DNA of 64,000 bases from Isoetes taiwanensis (taxonomy: Eukaryota > Streptophyta > Lycopodiopsida > Isoetales > Isoetaceae), in NCBI GenBank assembly GCA_021234155.1, contig JAJEKV010000005.1, positions 11,863,287 through 11,927,286 of the forward strand, written 5' to 3'. The position numbers and the translations under genes were made by a program. Under the pieces are notes generated by a model. The model was not told the DNA's origin. It did not search any database and worked only from the letters and a program-made list of their open reading frames with translations. This document shows, one piece after another, positions 34,894-49,212 of the stretch. Positions within the stretch are counted from its first letter, which is position 1. Every line of letters begins with the position of its first letter.

Positions 34894-35481
34894 TGTTGAA
34901 GGCTAAGGTTAGCATAAAAGCGTGTTTTCGGATATTATCTTTTCGCGTGTTTCAAATATTATCTTTCAGATTTTTCTAATGCTTTCTACTACACTTATTC
35001 ATAATAGAAACTTGCATGCAATAGCATGATTAATTCGGGAAGAGAAACTCAAGAATTTACTGAAACAAAAGAAGCGGATGGAGTTTATAAAAACTATTAC
35101 GGTTTTCATAAACATCATCTGCTTCCTCTACCTCGAAACAAATGCAAAAGCTTGTCTTCTTGGATTAAACCTGCCATTGAGATGAAACTTAAAACTAAAT
35201 GAAAACTAACCTTGAGTTAAATTTGGGCTGGAAGGATTCAAGAACGAGGACTATGCTTGTGGTTTTAATTCCGAGGCTTTTTCGATTCGCAGACCTTAGT
35301 CCTCACTTTCACGGATGCTCTGAGAACTAAAAGGCGGAGTCTTTTAGTAAGTTAGGAATTGCCGAAACCAAACATCTAACATTGCTGAATATAAATCTGC
35401 TCACCAAGATTTCGGAGGGCGGATCCAAACACACGAGAGGCCAAACCAAATCGTATGAAAAAAGGAAGAAAATGTAGGAAC

Positions 35482-35592
35482 TTTGAGAGCGTGAAATGGA
35501 TTTATATAGGCATAATTAGAAATAAGTTAGCGTGAATAATGGATTGCTTGAATTAACATGCCTAGCGTACGGTCTTCCCGCCAGACATGACA
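35482..35592 (-). promoter_or_regulatory. Promoter module copy 1 (TATA, minus strand), split by the CACTA-like insertion
   Basis: Minus strand reads palindrome relic (35570-35558), attattcacgct, then CCTATATAAATCC (TATA at 35520-35511), then ttcacgctctcaa. It closely matches 45704-45860. Its upstream half continues at 44648 on the far side of the 9.06-kb element. Confidence 0.65.
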
Positions 35593-36069
35593 CACAAGGC
35601 ACCCAAAAAATTAACTACTATAATTTACCACTAAAAAACCACTATTGGTGTGGTTTTCTACGCAGATTTTTTTATCCTTAATAAAAACCACATATTATTG
35701 TGGTTTTTATAATGAGTACATAGTTAATTATATTGGTTTTTTGTTGAAGCATAGTTTATTTGAGTTGATAATGGTTTTTGATATGGTTTTTAATGCAATA
35801 GTGGTAATTCATTATGGTTTTTTAATATACCATGGTTTATCAAATTGGTAGTGGCTTGTCGTAAGAGGTTTTCAATATTGTTTTCAATGTGATGATGGTT
35901 ATTCACATTGGTTTCAATTGTGGGGAGTTTTTAATACTATTTTAAATTTCATAGTGATTATTCATGTTGGTTTTTCTATTACAACATTGATTTATTAAAA
36001 ATTGGATTATGGTCAATTTAGTGGTTACTCATAAGTTTGGAAATAGCTATTATAACAAATCGTTACCAG

Positions 36070-38201
36070 ACCACTATAGGTATAATTATTTTTGGGTTGC
36101 TTGAAAGGGCAAACCCTTGTTTGATGGTGTCGTGTGGGGGAGCTAAGAACATTCTCTTGATTCCCAATTCATGTTGAGTTATTAATGGGGATCACCCAAA
36201 TGTTGTGGAGCTCCAGCGCTGGCTAGAATCCCCGCTTTTATGACCATAGAACCTTTTTTTTTTGCAAAATGTAATTAAAGCTCAAAAGACACCATATATC
36301 CGATTTAAATGTAGAAGACGTAGAAGTTACCTTGATCTTCAAAGCTTTCAGCTTAGACTGATCATCCATGAGCAGGCGATTGCTTATGATTTTTTAATTT
36401 GGATCATCAGTTCTAACAAACATTGTAACCCAAGAGAATTGTATCCAGTCTAGACATCATAGCAACATTTCATATACACAAGAATGAGCTTGGATAAAAT
36501 AGTAATTATGGCAGAGGGACTAGAATTTACTGAAGATTTCTATTAATTTGGCACTTGAAGCATTTAGGATGTACTGCCTTAAAGAAGAGGAATATGATCG
36601 AAGTAATGAATTCCTTTTTCGAGCATCTGTTTGAAGGTAGGTTTCATGATTATATTGAAGGATGAATGTCCCACTTTGAGTGTGGAAATATTTTGTTCAA
36701 GACACTTGAGTCAATTTCTTTTTTTTTTAGAAGAATGATAAACTTATTAGAAACTCCAAGCCAAAAGCCAGATACAGAGGCGGGACACTTGAGTCAAATG
36801 TGTCCTTCCATGGCATTAACACTGAACATGCAAGACAGTCTATTTTAGGGAATGAAAGAGGCAAAGCCAGGGACTTGGCATACCTGATGAACAATATATT
36901 TGGCAGGGATACACACACATATGAAGTATTTACATCTGATCTTGATGATGCTCATGCTTAGAACAAGATTTAACGCATTTGTTCTCTTGTTGGGTCCCAT
37001 ACTGCATTCCTTATCTTCTCTATGTTTGAGGATTGCAAGTTGACTAGTATTTTCTACATGCATCTGCCCCCCTCCCCCCCAACCCTTTATATTACAACAT
37101 TTTCTAGCTGCATGACTCCTAGTGCATCGAAAAGGCATGGCATTATCTTTGGCAGCTTGCTTGAAGAAGTTTAGAGATAGAAATTTTTTAAAAGATATGT
37201 TTAATACTTTTATTTCTCACTAGAAAGGAAAGCTAAAATTCTATCATATAAAGAAGATTATTATTGTTCATAGCAAGATGAGCTCATTAGAGCCAGATTT
37301 GACTGAATTAGATGAGAGTGAACCATTTTTATAGTGTCACGTCGTAACTACCACTTGCCGTCTAATTCCATGCAACAGTTAGCAATTACCAAGATACTCC
37401 TCCTAAAACAAAAAACGCTACCACTTTAACTCCCAAACATTCGATTAATTAGCAGGGTTGATCCTTGATTTTTAAAAATTGAATGAAGTGCCAGACAAAT
37501 TTTGCCGTAGATTTGCGCAATAATACGATCTTAAACTATTTTGAATTGGCTTCATAATGTAACTGCCGCAATGGAATCACAGAGTTGTAGCTCTAAAAAA
37601 AGGGACCCAGAAGTTGAGTTAAGAGAGAGGTACCATTGCCGCATGTGGAATTTGGCCAACTCAACTTTTATGTGTTGCTGATGTATTTTCTGTTTGATGA
37701 ACGGCCATTTGAATTTTGCAAGAATTATCACACGACGACATTTTGCAGTGTAATGATCGTGAAGATGAAAAATATCTCATCCCATATTCTCCATCTTTAA
37801 GGTTGTTTCAACATTGTGAAATGCGTGTGAAACTCCTTCTCTTGGACAAGTGATCTATTGTTGGATTTAGCATTTGCAGAAATAGATACAAACATGGTGC
37901 ACAAGCACTTCATGATGCTGATTATGACCGTATTATAGTTATTGGAAAAGAAAAAAAGCAACCATCTGCTAGGGATTTGTACGTCTCTCTCGTCTTTCCA
38001 TCGAAATTACCTTACACACCGCCCTTCAAGTTTATAGTGATCCAACGGTTGAGATCAATCTTAGCCGGTGGTTTACTAGAGCCATAGCTGAAATTTTATT
38101 TAAGGAATATGTTAACATTTTATTGAAAATTTTATTTTCCAGGGGATTTAAGCACTTTTTTCGTTGTGCGATGCTTTTTGGCGCTCAAAGTAGCCGCCTA
38201 A
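36070..38201. other. Interior of the CACTA-like element, no gene seen
   Basis: Short open frames only, none with a recognisable domain. AT-rich; contains a short C-run near 37067-37080. Confidence 0.4.
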
Positions 38202-39953
38202 GGGCGAAATCACACTAGGGCTAAACTTTAATTAAAAATTCACAAACGCCAACGAAATATTACCACGTGGATTATTTAGGCACTCACCGTATCACATTAG
38301 GGGTGTCAAAATCTGAGTCAGCGTTTCGGCACCCTTCGAAATTTCGACGGGCAACACCAGCTGACCAAAGTTTTGGCAGGCAACCACGTCGGATGAATTT
38401 TCCACTTCATCTCGTTTCTTCCAAACTTTCGCGCCAGAGAGCTCAACGCAATTGCATTCAACAAAATCATTTCGCCAGCTTCTACAAGGATCTATTTCAT
38501 CTTTATTTCATCTTTTCTGAGAGGTAAGGTTCTATATTGCAAGGCCATTCGATTCTCTTTCACGAGCTCTTTCCATTGTGGTATTTTAATTCATTTTTTG
38601 TTCATGCAATGGTAAAATTTCACATGCTTTTATCCTTAATTTGTTTATATGAGTGCGAGCCATTATTCCTTGATGCAAAAACGCATAAATGCACGGGCCA
38701 CAATGGATTGTAGAAAATCTGGGTATTGTGATTGGAACTTCAAATTCTTCTCTATCGTTATTTAACTTGGACCTCTTTGCATTCATAATTGCATCAATGT
38801 CCAGGTTGTGATGAGCATTCAAAGTAGCTAAGTGATCACTTTTGGTGGTTAAACAGTTGCCATTCATCAATCCTCCCGTAACTCCTTCTAGACCAAATTC
38901 TTCAAGTGCTAGTTTTATGCATGTAATGAGAGAAGGTGCTAATTAAGGCGGAAGAGCGAATTCAAGCGGTGAACAAATATGCTTGAGATATGGTGGATAA
39001 TGCTTCACAATTATTAGAAATACATTCGCAGAGAGCCACCTATAATTCAAAAGGACAAAGAAAAAATAGTCAATAGCCTATATTTTTTTGTTGACATAAC
39101 CGCCCTAAATTTCACGAGATTGATGTCACCTTCAATGCCGGGCTAGATGTGTTCCTTATTGCACTAGGCGTAACCTCAAAAATGCATGTCTTTGTGGACT
39201 CAATTACTCCGGGCTTGCCTAGAAAAAATAATGAAAGAAGGCAAGCACCAAGGATGGAATCATAAGCGGCCATCCTGTTTAGAGACGTAACATTATGTTT
39301 GTGCGGATATTTAGGAAACCTGGAGTGAGTGACATGAAGAAATTTGGACTTGTAATATTAAGGAATGAACAAAGTTGCTTACTTCATGAAGTATACCGGA
39401 GTTTACTTGATAACTTGCGGGCAATATTAGCTTTCTAATCCTACACTCAAGCATTGCAACAAAATTGCCAACCACCTTAACTAATATAAGCGGCATACAT
39501 AAGGAAATGATAAAGAAGGGTACTTATTATTGAGTGCATAATGAACAGTTCAAATATAGCCATGAGCCGCTTTACCTGTTCTCACTACCCGAAAGAATTT
39601 CCAGTTCTAACATGATAATGTTTTCACTAGGAACTGCATCTCTATCTGCTGTTGCTGCCATTATCTGCAGCAGGTCAAATATTGACTGGAAAACATAACA
39701 GAAGACTTCAGGCAAACAGCATAAAACTATTGTAACAATACATACCCATTATCTGGATCTAGAGATGTCAATCCATGAAAATGCCTTCGATGTGGAAAAA
39801 CTGGAGAGTAGCCAGTTTGCGTGGCAACCGACGTGTCCATTTCGGACATCGGTAAATGTGATACCCTTGAGCGACCAAGTTTTTTTTTTAGTTTACCGGG
39901 TGACTATCCTTGCCACGTAATTTTTCGGTTCAAGCTATAGTGTGATTTCGGCC
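38202..39953. mobile_element. Harbinger/Tourist-like non-autonomous element, 1.75 kb
   Basis: Inverted ends gggcgaaatcacacta (38202-38217) and, reverse-complemented, ggccgaaatcacacta (39938-39953): 15 of 16 match. TAA flanks both sides (38199-38201 and 39954-39956). A 3-bp TAA/TTA duplication and GGSC ends are the signature of PIF/Harbinger and Tourist elements. No transposase frame inside. Confidence 0.75.
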
Positions 39954-40960
39954 TAACATTCCCATATGAATAGCTCAACAAGATGCCTTAAATGGCGGCA
40001 TCTACACAGCCGATGTTGGCTCTGAGGTAAGAAAGAAGCATTTTACATTAAAATTTCTTGTGGAGCGGTTGATTATGGAAAATATTAAGTTTCGGTACTT
40101 TTTCCAGAAACGTCCTGGCGCCAAAATTGCCGCCTAGGCTAAACCCTAGACCATTTCTATCAGAATCGTCTGGCAAATGCCCTGCAGTGGCCGCTTATTG
40201 GTATGTCGTCTCCTTATGAGCACAAAAATGTTATGACAGAGCAGTTCAGTCGCATGAATCCGGATTTAGGTGTCTTAAATTGATTGAATTCGATTTTAGG
40301 GATCTCAGGCTTGTTGCTGCTTGAAATCTGATGCTAATCGATGCCTGTGGCTAGTTGATACTAGCTATCATGGAATTTATTCACAGATTAGGGCCCTGTT
40401 TGATACGATGGCAGTGCCAAATGCAGGATATTTACAGATCATGCCTTTGCATTCTAAGAAATTCAACGACCTGGGTACTTTTCGATATGGCTTGATCCCT
40501 GGATGAATACATGGAAATGGTTTTGAATCTTCAAAGGACAACCTGTCGGGCTTCAGTTTGATTGTGCCAGATCATGACACGAAATGTAGAAGCTTGAAGC
40601 AAATTTACCAGGTTGATTCTTATAACTGTTACGATTTTACATTTGAAAATTAATGTACGATCTAGAATAGAAACCTTTGTAAGATTATGTGCTATATTGG
40701 CAAAAGGATAAAGTTTTGAAGACAGTATCCTGAAAATAGTCTTAAATGCTCATAAATGGATTGAATATAGATGTTTTATGTTATTGCATTGCTCCTGTTG
40801 ATTTGCAGTGCTCATTCATATGCTAATAGCTATTAGGGGCGGCTGTTGGTGATATATGTATAAGGATAAGATATGCTTTCTGCATTTGCATAATAGTGGC
40901 ATTGTAAGAAATTTGAATATTGGCTAATACAACTGCCACAGTGCTTGGACTTTGCTGCAG

Positions 40961-41077
40961 CTCAGTTCTTAATGCAATACTTCGTGAGCTCAAGAAGTTT
41001 GGTTGTGGCAAAACAACTTCGGAAGGAAAAGTGATTGTCAATGGCAAGCTGATAAAATTTGGAGATACAACATTCAG
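40961..41077 (+). pseudogene. Orphan exon of an unrecognised plant gene
   Basis: 117 bp between a TTTGCTGCAG acceptor and a TTCAG/GTTAGA donor. The frame reads LNAILRELKKFGCGKTTSEG then KVIVNGKLIKFGDTTFR, a coherent globular-looking segment. I do not recognise the family. No adjoining exon is identifiable, so it is probably another fragment captured by the CACTA-like element. Confidence 0.45.
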
Positions 41078-42628
41078 GTTAGAAATTTATGATTGGGCAT
41101 GATCATAACATAGAAATAAGGCAGATTTTTGAAAGAATTATCTAATTTTGATACTCGGTAAGTGCTCAAAGTAATTATGCTTAGCTAATCTAAGGCTGAT
41201 ATGCTATGGCCGACATGCTGGTGTACATGTGACTTCGCAACAATTTGCCATTTTTCTTTGAATGTTGTTGCACTGGAGCGTGTCTTTTGGCATTGAAGAA
41301 TGAATGCAGGCTGACAGTAATCGGTTAAGAATCAACTCCTACATTTAAGATCCGTCTAATTTGCAGTTCCGTCTCCAGGCCCTGAAACAAAATTGCTACT
41401 AACATCACTGGTCGGTTGAGTGACGAGTTGCGGATAAAAGTGTTCTCTTGAGCTGTTAAAACTGTTAAAAGAATGTGGAAATTATTATTCTAATCAGTTG
41501 CTTGTGCACTAAGATATCAGCAAGAACCCGTAACTGGGTCATTCTCTGTAAAGTCTGAAAAAAGGGGATAAAGGCACTGTCTATCTGTACTCCAATGTCA
41601 ATATTATAATCTCATTCCTAGGTTTTGTTTTGTACTCCAGTGTCTGTATGATAATCTGACCTTTCTTTGTAGGTTATTGTTATGGCAAATTTGTTAATGC
41701 TGTTGATGGACCTTAAATTACTTTTTTCAGGGCATAAAACAAAAAGGTTGAAAAAACCACAGCCTTGGAAGCACTCACAACCTCGACAGCAGCAGAACTG
41801 AAGAAAATGAGAGGAATTTTGGGATACTGCACCACATTTTCTGGTTGTAGAAATTTGGGATGTACTTAGAGCTGCAGCAGAAACAGAGCTTAATTTAGCA
41901 CATGCCATTATAGAAGGTGCAGGAATCATTATCAAATCAGATGACATGTCTCTTTGAAATGATGAAAGAGGTATTGAAATTTTTTTGCAGATTGAATACT
42001 TTTAGTCTGAATACTTTTAGTCTGTGCTTCTTCTAACTGCTAGGTTTCTTATTTTACAGGAGAGAAGCATGACCTCCCCATGTATGTATTGAGTGAACCT
42101 GTAAACATGACAGAAGATTCTTAGCCCATCGTGTCAATGCTATTATAATTTATTGCCATTTTTGTCTCTTGTGCCACTGATTTGCATAAAATTTACCCCA
42201 TTCATCAGAAGAGACACCAGATGGGAAAGAATTCACTCATGAGGATCCGGCGCCCAGGCTTAACAACCCACTCAAATGCTGGTTCCGGCATTGCATGATG
42301 CCAATTTGGAGCAGAATCTAGTGTCTACAGTCAGTAACTTGTGATTTGGCACATGGGTTGGACCCTACTAGAGGGTTTCAAACAGTGGTACTTTGGATTT
42401 TTTGGTCACGACTCTGCTTCTGGCAATCCTAGTAGTGAGGCTGGCAAACAAGAAGGATCAGCTGTTCGTACCACCCAGAGTCCTGTTCAGCCACTATATC
42501 TTTCGGGAAAGAAAACCATCCCCATTATGGATACTGGAGATCAGCGTCGCAAGGTATGCCATTTTTCTTTTACTTTCTAGCTGCATGCAGATTCAGAGTT
42601 GAAATCTTTTGATTTTTGGTCTATTCAG

Positions 42629-43694
<1,066 letters not shown>

Positions 43695-44233
43695 GTAATC
43701 CTATGGCACCAACATATAAGTAGGAGTTATGTTTGAAATTACTTATCATATATTTGTCCTCAGATGATGTGGTCCATAGGCAATTTTCTTGTATACATAG
43801 TTTTTTTGAATAAAATGTGCGGAGAATAAGTCAGATATGAAGAAAGTGATTTAGTGCATGAGTAAAGTATCCACTTTGGGTATAATGCACAATATATGGT
43901 TAAAATGGGGTTCAAATCCTCATAGTTTTGATTTATTTGTTTTTATTTCTTGCAAGCTTATGGAATTTGGGACTATCTTTTAGAAACCACTAGTGATATA
44001 CACCTAGGCTTTGGAAAACAAGACGGTAGTGATATATGCTTCAGATAACACACCAATTATGAAGGGTTTGAACAAAGAAACCACTACAAGTTAAGAAAAT
44101 AAAATTATATGGTGTTATAAAGTATCTTAATCTGCTTTCGAAAACAAAACACTAGTGATTTATGACCTTTAACCACTCCATAAAAAACTTGCTAAACCAT
44201 CGTCCCATACTAAAAGCATTAGGGGTTTGATGC

Positions 44234-44315
44234 ATAGATATGCAAGGCTTTAGGCCATTAAATAATCATGATCTATAGATATGCAAGGCTTTAGGCCATT
44301 AAATAATCATGATCT
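44234..44315 (+). repeat. Tandem duplication, 41-bp unit x2
   Basis: The unit beginning atagatatgcaaggcttta is repeated immediately. It lies in the right subterminal region of the CACTA-like element. Confidence 0.9.
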
Positions 44316-45145
44316 ATGACATGTAAACACAAGGAGAATCATATAAATTTACCATATCAATAAGTCATGCTATTTTAGCATTCTAAAAACCACGTATATA
44401 TAACAATATATTAAACCACGTCTTATTACCACCGTACCACACCACATTCACAAACCATGCATATAAAGCATTATATTTAATTATTGCTTTTAAACATGTT
44501 AGAAAACCACCTTGGTGAACACCATATAAAATTCATATAAGGTTTTTAATGATATCAACCCACAAAGATGTATTGGTTTTATTAAGCGGTTTTATATATA
44601 TAACTAGGGTAAAAACCCATATTGGTTTTAATTTTGGGTGCCTTGTGACATATATATGGTATATATGGAGAATATTGCATTTCATGCAATAAATTCTCAC
44701 GGCATTTTATTCCATTTATTGCATTCGAAAAAATAGAATTTAGAAATTTTATATAGGCTAAATTAAAAATGATTTTAAAGGCAAAATTATCAAGGCTAAA
44801 AATGACTTGTAAGGTTGGGGAATTGTTTTAGGTCGATAGGAAAATTTCCTATGGTTCTTGTGATGAATCGTAGATTTCTCATGTGGTTGATTTATAGTGT
44901 TCGAGACTTTGTTGAGACAAAATTTGCGATACAAAATTTTAGAGAAAACAAGCATGACGAAATCGGAGACAAAATAATTGGAAAAACAGTTTGGATTTAA
45001 TTCAAATAATTTTATGTACGTAAAAACTGCTTGAAGAACACTTGTTTGAAAAAATTTTATGAAAACTGTTTGATTTCATTCATAAAAGTTATATGTCTGA
45101 CGGTAAGCCCGAAGGCTTATGCGGGTGCGAAGGCTTTTCACAAAA

Positions 45146-45667
45146 TTACATGAAAAATATGCCCTGAGGCGTGTCCAAAGCTTCTCGTAGCAAACCAAAA
45201 ACAAAAGGGGCGTAGGGATCTGCATCATTGATCTTCCACGTCTGCAACAAAGAAGAAAGAAAGGTGTTAGAAAAGAAAGAAAGGTGAAAAAAAAAAAAAA
45301 ACAGACATGCAAACCTGGCTCATCTCTCAACCATTCTAAAAACTGGTCGAATTGTCGACCTTCCTCCTCATCTTCTTCCTCCGCCTCCTCCTCCTCTTCC
45401 TTCTCCTCCTCTTCTGAGATTTCATTCTCTATTTCAGGGTCAAGCCAACCCCGGCGAAGGCGGTCATGTGCTCTTGAGAGGACATCTCCTCCTCTTCCTC
45501 CAACTCCTCCTCTTCCTCCTCTTCATCCGAGGAGGAATCGGAATCGAGAGAATTGGGCAAGAAAATCTATGGGGGGGGGGGGGGGAAATAGGGGTTCTTC
45601 AACCCGACGTCTCTTTGACGAGACCTCGGGTTCTTTATGAAGTTCGAAAGGAGGGTGAACGCTTCAT
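45146..45667 (-). pseudogene. Acidic (Glu-rich) protein gene, two exons, probably broken
   Basis: Minus strand, directly downstream of promoter module 2. ATG at 45667; exon 1 to a CCAG/GTTTGC donor at 45315; 73-bp intron with a TTCTTTGTTGCAG acceptor; exon 2 from 45241. The best frame includes RLRRGWLDPEIENEISEEEE, a long Glu run and GRQFDQFLEWLRDEP, and would end soon after the junction; another frame of exon 2 stays open to 45146. The start and the C-run (14 bases at about 45572-45585) shift frames. Length and function unclear; the Glu-run is low complexity. Confidence 0.4.
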
Positions 45668-45703
45668 GGCGGGCGCGAAAAAAAAATTTGGACGAATGGA
45701 GGT

Positions 45704-45860
45704 CTTGAGAGCGTGAACCGGATTTATATAGGGTTAATTAGAAATTAAGCGTGAATAATTTATTGCCTCAAATAACACGCCCGGCGTCTGAAATTCCATG
45801 ACTATATCATCTAGGGTATATTATTATGGATAATAAATTCTCACGTCCATCGACTATATG
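45704..45860 (-). promoter_or_regulatory. Promoter module copy 2 (TATA, minus strand)
   Basis: Minus strand order: 13-bp palindrome relic (45788-45776, ACGCC-G-GGCGT), ttattcacgct, CCTATATAAATCC (TATA at 45732-45723), ttcacgctctcaa. Near copy of 35482-35592 plus 44648-44710. The palindrome lies about 40-45 bp upstream of the TATA box in both copies. Confidence 0.7.
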
Positions 45861-46137
45861 TCTTTTTCAGAATCATATATCCAAATTTTCGATAATTAAA
45901 ATTAGGATATATTTATATAAATGTCATTTCCTTGTTGTTGCCCGCGAAAATTCTTGTTTTAAATGATTTCGTTTTATTCCATTGTTATTATTATATTAAA
46001 CCTATTTCCAAGGAATTTCTTGCTTTTAAAAAAAAATTATTTACCTCTACATATTCCATAAATGTACGTACTTTTTTTATCTTATGGTGTAATAATTTTT
46101 TCCTACTCATTGACTAAAAAGGGTGCAATTTGCCTAG

Positions 46138-49012
46138 GTCAATGGTGCCTCTCCAACTCAAGATGGTGTGCAACATATTGAAAAGAGCAATATCAATGAA
46201 AAACCAACTCCTAGCAAGAATGTTGAAGAAAAACAATTAGTCCTCTATAGTAGGGTGCAATGGAGGAACAAGAAGGTGACAATCATGCACAAGTGCAATA
46301 AGGAAATAGTAGGCCAAGGAGTCATTGTGCTAGCAGATCCTGGTCAAGCTGTTAATGATGAAAGGCTAGGGGAAGACAATATTGGTATTGCAATTTCGAT
46401 GTTGGAAGACAACTGGAAAGGTAAAGGTTTGGGTGACAAGGAATGTTTTGGTTGTGTCAAGCAATTGGAGGTTCCTTGCATCATGGCATGGCCTATAAGT
46501 AGTGTTCAATTTGTGGAGGATTATATTTTTCCAGAGCCTGAGGTTGTTGGGGACAATGATTGTCTTGATATTGATCCATTGACAGTTGGAACTCTAAACC
46601 TAGGCAAAAGGGAAGAAGTATCAGTTGCCAGACATTATCCTAGCAAAAGAGCCAAGTTGAATAGTGACACCAAACGTGAGACAATGGTGAAGGTTAGGGG
46701 CTCAGATTGTTGTTGGAGTGCTTGTATGCAATTATTTACAATAGAACAATTGGTGGAAGCAAGAGCCACTTTTCAAGAGTACACTGTTGATGAGAGGAGG
46801 ACCTACATGTACACAATCTTCGAGCATGCACTTCAAGATGAAAGAAACCCAAACAGAAAAAGATACCCTTTGCTAGGCAAATGGATATGTGCAAAAGCAT
46901 GGCAGAGTATCCATGCAATTCCAACTTCTTCATGGCATAATTGGCAAAAAAATCAAAAGTGAGGGGAACAGGATTGCTTTACATGGAAATAATGGTTTGT
47001 TGAGACCAACAGCTAGGACCTTGGCTGCCAGGGAGATATTTGAAAAATATATTGATTTCAATGCAGAGTCTATGCCACACAAAAGTAGAAGGGATGAAAA
47101 GGGAAGAGCAGTTGTTGAGAAAAGGTTGCCATCACATTGTACTCAAAAGAGTATTTTGGAAGAAGTGAATTCCCTACTTCGAGAATTGGGAATTCTTCCA
47201 ATATCCCAACCTAGCTTTAGTAGGTTATGGAAGAAGCATTTCAATCATGTCACCATAGCAACTTCAAACAACTTTGCAAAGTGCAATTTATGTGCTAAGT
47301 TGAAGGAGACTCTTGATAAGATTGTGCAACCTAGTCAAAGGGCTAGGATAAGGGAGCATATGAAGGACCATATGACTGACCAACTATCATGTAGATCATG
47401 TTATTGGATGTGGAGGACTTTATCTGCATTGGAACCCAATAAGATGGACCAGCAAAAGACTTGTCTTCCACAATTCAAGTACATACCAAAGTCATGTGGA
47501 AGATCATACCCTTTACAGATCTCAATGACTGGGGCAATCTTGCATGGGCAGAATCAAACCTACTATGGCCATTTTAGTTTGGAGTTGTGGAGTGATGGTC
47601 CAGATTTTCATATTGGGAGTATCATGAGGTGTTTGAGAAACTATGAAAATGGATACAATGGTCACCTCCAGGACCTTACAGCTAGCCAGGCACTACATAA
47701 AGCATTGTTAGATGGAAACCCTAACAATATTGAAAAGTTCAGCAAGGCAAGGTTTAGGAAGCATGGGTCTAATGAACATGTTGGAGCTTCAACTTCACTT
47801 GCTAAACCTCAAGATCTACCCAAAAGGTTTCTCTTGCAACTTGATAATTGTGCTGGCCAAAATAAGAACAGGTGGATGTTTTCTTTCCTATCCTACTTAA
47901 CAGCTGTGGGGATATTTGAAAGAGTTAATTTAGGGTTTCTTATGCCCGGGCATACCCATGAGGATGTGGATGCATTATTTGGCAAATATAGTTGTATCTT
48001 GAAGCGACAACAAGTGACCAACTTTCCTAGGCTAATGGAAATCTTGCATGAATGCACTACTCCAAACCCTATAGCTTCTCTCATAGAAGAAGTGCCCGAT
48101 TGGAAGAGCTTTGTGGATGGTTATACATTGGATCTTGAAGGTCATTCCAGGCCTCTGCAGTTCACTTTTTTTGGTGAGAGATGGGATTCCAATCTTCCAA
48201 TGGAAGATGAGACCTTCAGAGGATGAGTGGAGAGGAGGGAGGAAATATGGCGTAGAGATGAGAATGGCAAGCCTATGATACCTCTAGGTCAACCAAAAGC
48301 TTTAAAACCCACTGAAGAAGTGAAGCAATTGGGATTGACTAAGGAAGGAATCCTAGACTATATAAAGCATTGGCAAACCAATCCGGATGACACCAACCGT
48401 GCCTTGGTGGCTTCTTGGAAGAAGGTGATTAACCCGTTGGGGAGATAGACACATCCTCGATGAATTGAAAGAAGGGTGGTTGCCTAAAACTAGGTGGAAG
48501 ACCTTAGCAGTCTTGAGGATTTTGATGACACCGTAAGTAGCATTCGCAAACAATATGCTCCTCCTCCTTCCTCGACAAACACTATGTTGGTCCTAAGAAC
48601 AATAGGCCAAAGTTTCTAGGCATGGATGCTTATGAACCTTCCACCGACTTGGAATGCCACCAATTTGTGGTAGTAAAGCCAGCAGATTTAGATACATATC
48701 CAAAGTGGTTGGGGTTCACTATCTCCGATATTTGCAAAGAAGAAGGTAATATTAACTTCAACCATGTGGGGGTGGAATGGTGGTGTCCAAAGGCATCAGT
48801 TGACCAACGTATCGGATAAAGAAAGGTACTCAGATTGTTGGACAAAGAGATGGAGGAGAAATCCGAGTGATCCTGATCTTTGGCTAGACTATGAAAGTGT
48901 TTTGTACTCATGGACTCCAAACACTATTCCAGCTAGAAATGCGAGAATTACAATGCCTCAGGATATCAGGAAGAAGGCTATGATATCATTGGGGGTGCTT
49001 GAAGAAAGTTGA
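46138..49012 (+). pseudogene. Transposase-like gene (LDN...GHTHEDVD family, DUF7869-like)
   Basis: The largest gene of the 21-kb element, its stop 170 bp from the right TIR. The exon begins after a TTTGCCTAG acceptor (46137), so at least one 5' exon is upstream and unidentified. Order: a low-complexity/basic N-terminal part, then GKWICAKAWQSIHAIPTSSW, HGNNGLLRP, KCNLCAKLKETL with a later CRSCY (possible zinc site), then LLQLDNCAGQNKNRW and LGFLMPGHTHEDVDALFGKY. The last two are the hallmark of a eukaryotic domain I know as DUF7869; the D-N and H-E-D acids suggest an RNase-H-like transposase core, which is inference. Defects are few: one extra A in A7 at 46946-46952, a TGA at 48224-48226, and shifts near 48.45, 48.55 and 48.82 kb. 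C-terminal parts (FLGMDAYEPSTDLECHQFVV, FNHVGVEWWCPK) remain clear. Confidence 0.8.
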
Positions 49013-49181
49013 ATAACTATGTAAATTTTTGTTATCACGTTTTTATGATATGGTGCTATATTGTGAAATATTGATTATTTTATAAATAACATGATATTAC
49101 GTTTTCATAATTTTGAGGTGAAATGTGTGAATTTGAATATGCTACTAAAAACATGCAATATGAAATTTGTCCCAAAATTAA

Positions 49182-49212
49182 GACATAAACCCAATTTAAT
49201 TGAATGATGGTT
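49182..49212 (-). repeat. Right terminal inverted repeat of the 21-kb element
   Basis: Reverse complement of 27777-27807 with two mismatches. Followed by TCTT, the same four bases that precede the left end. Confidence 0.82.

Noticed and set aside
42341-42580. First exon of the MAPK fragment
   Set aside because: Two frames are open and neither resembles a kinase N-lobe; a donor-like gtatgcc exists, but the link to the kinase exons is unproven.
45284-45640. Serine/proline-rich plus-strand protein
   Set aside because: It is the antisense of the Glu-rich, spliced minus-strand frame, which has a TATA module and intron signals.
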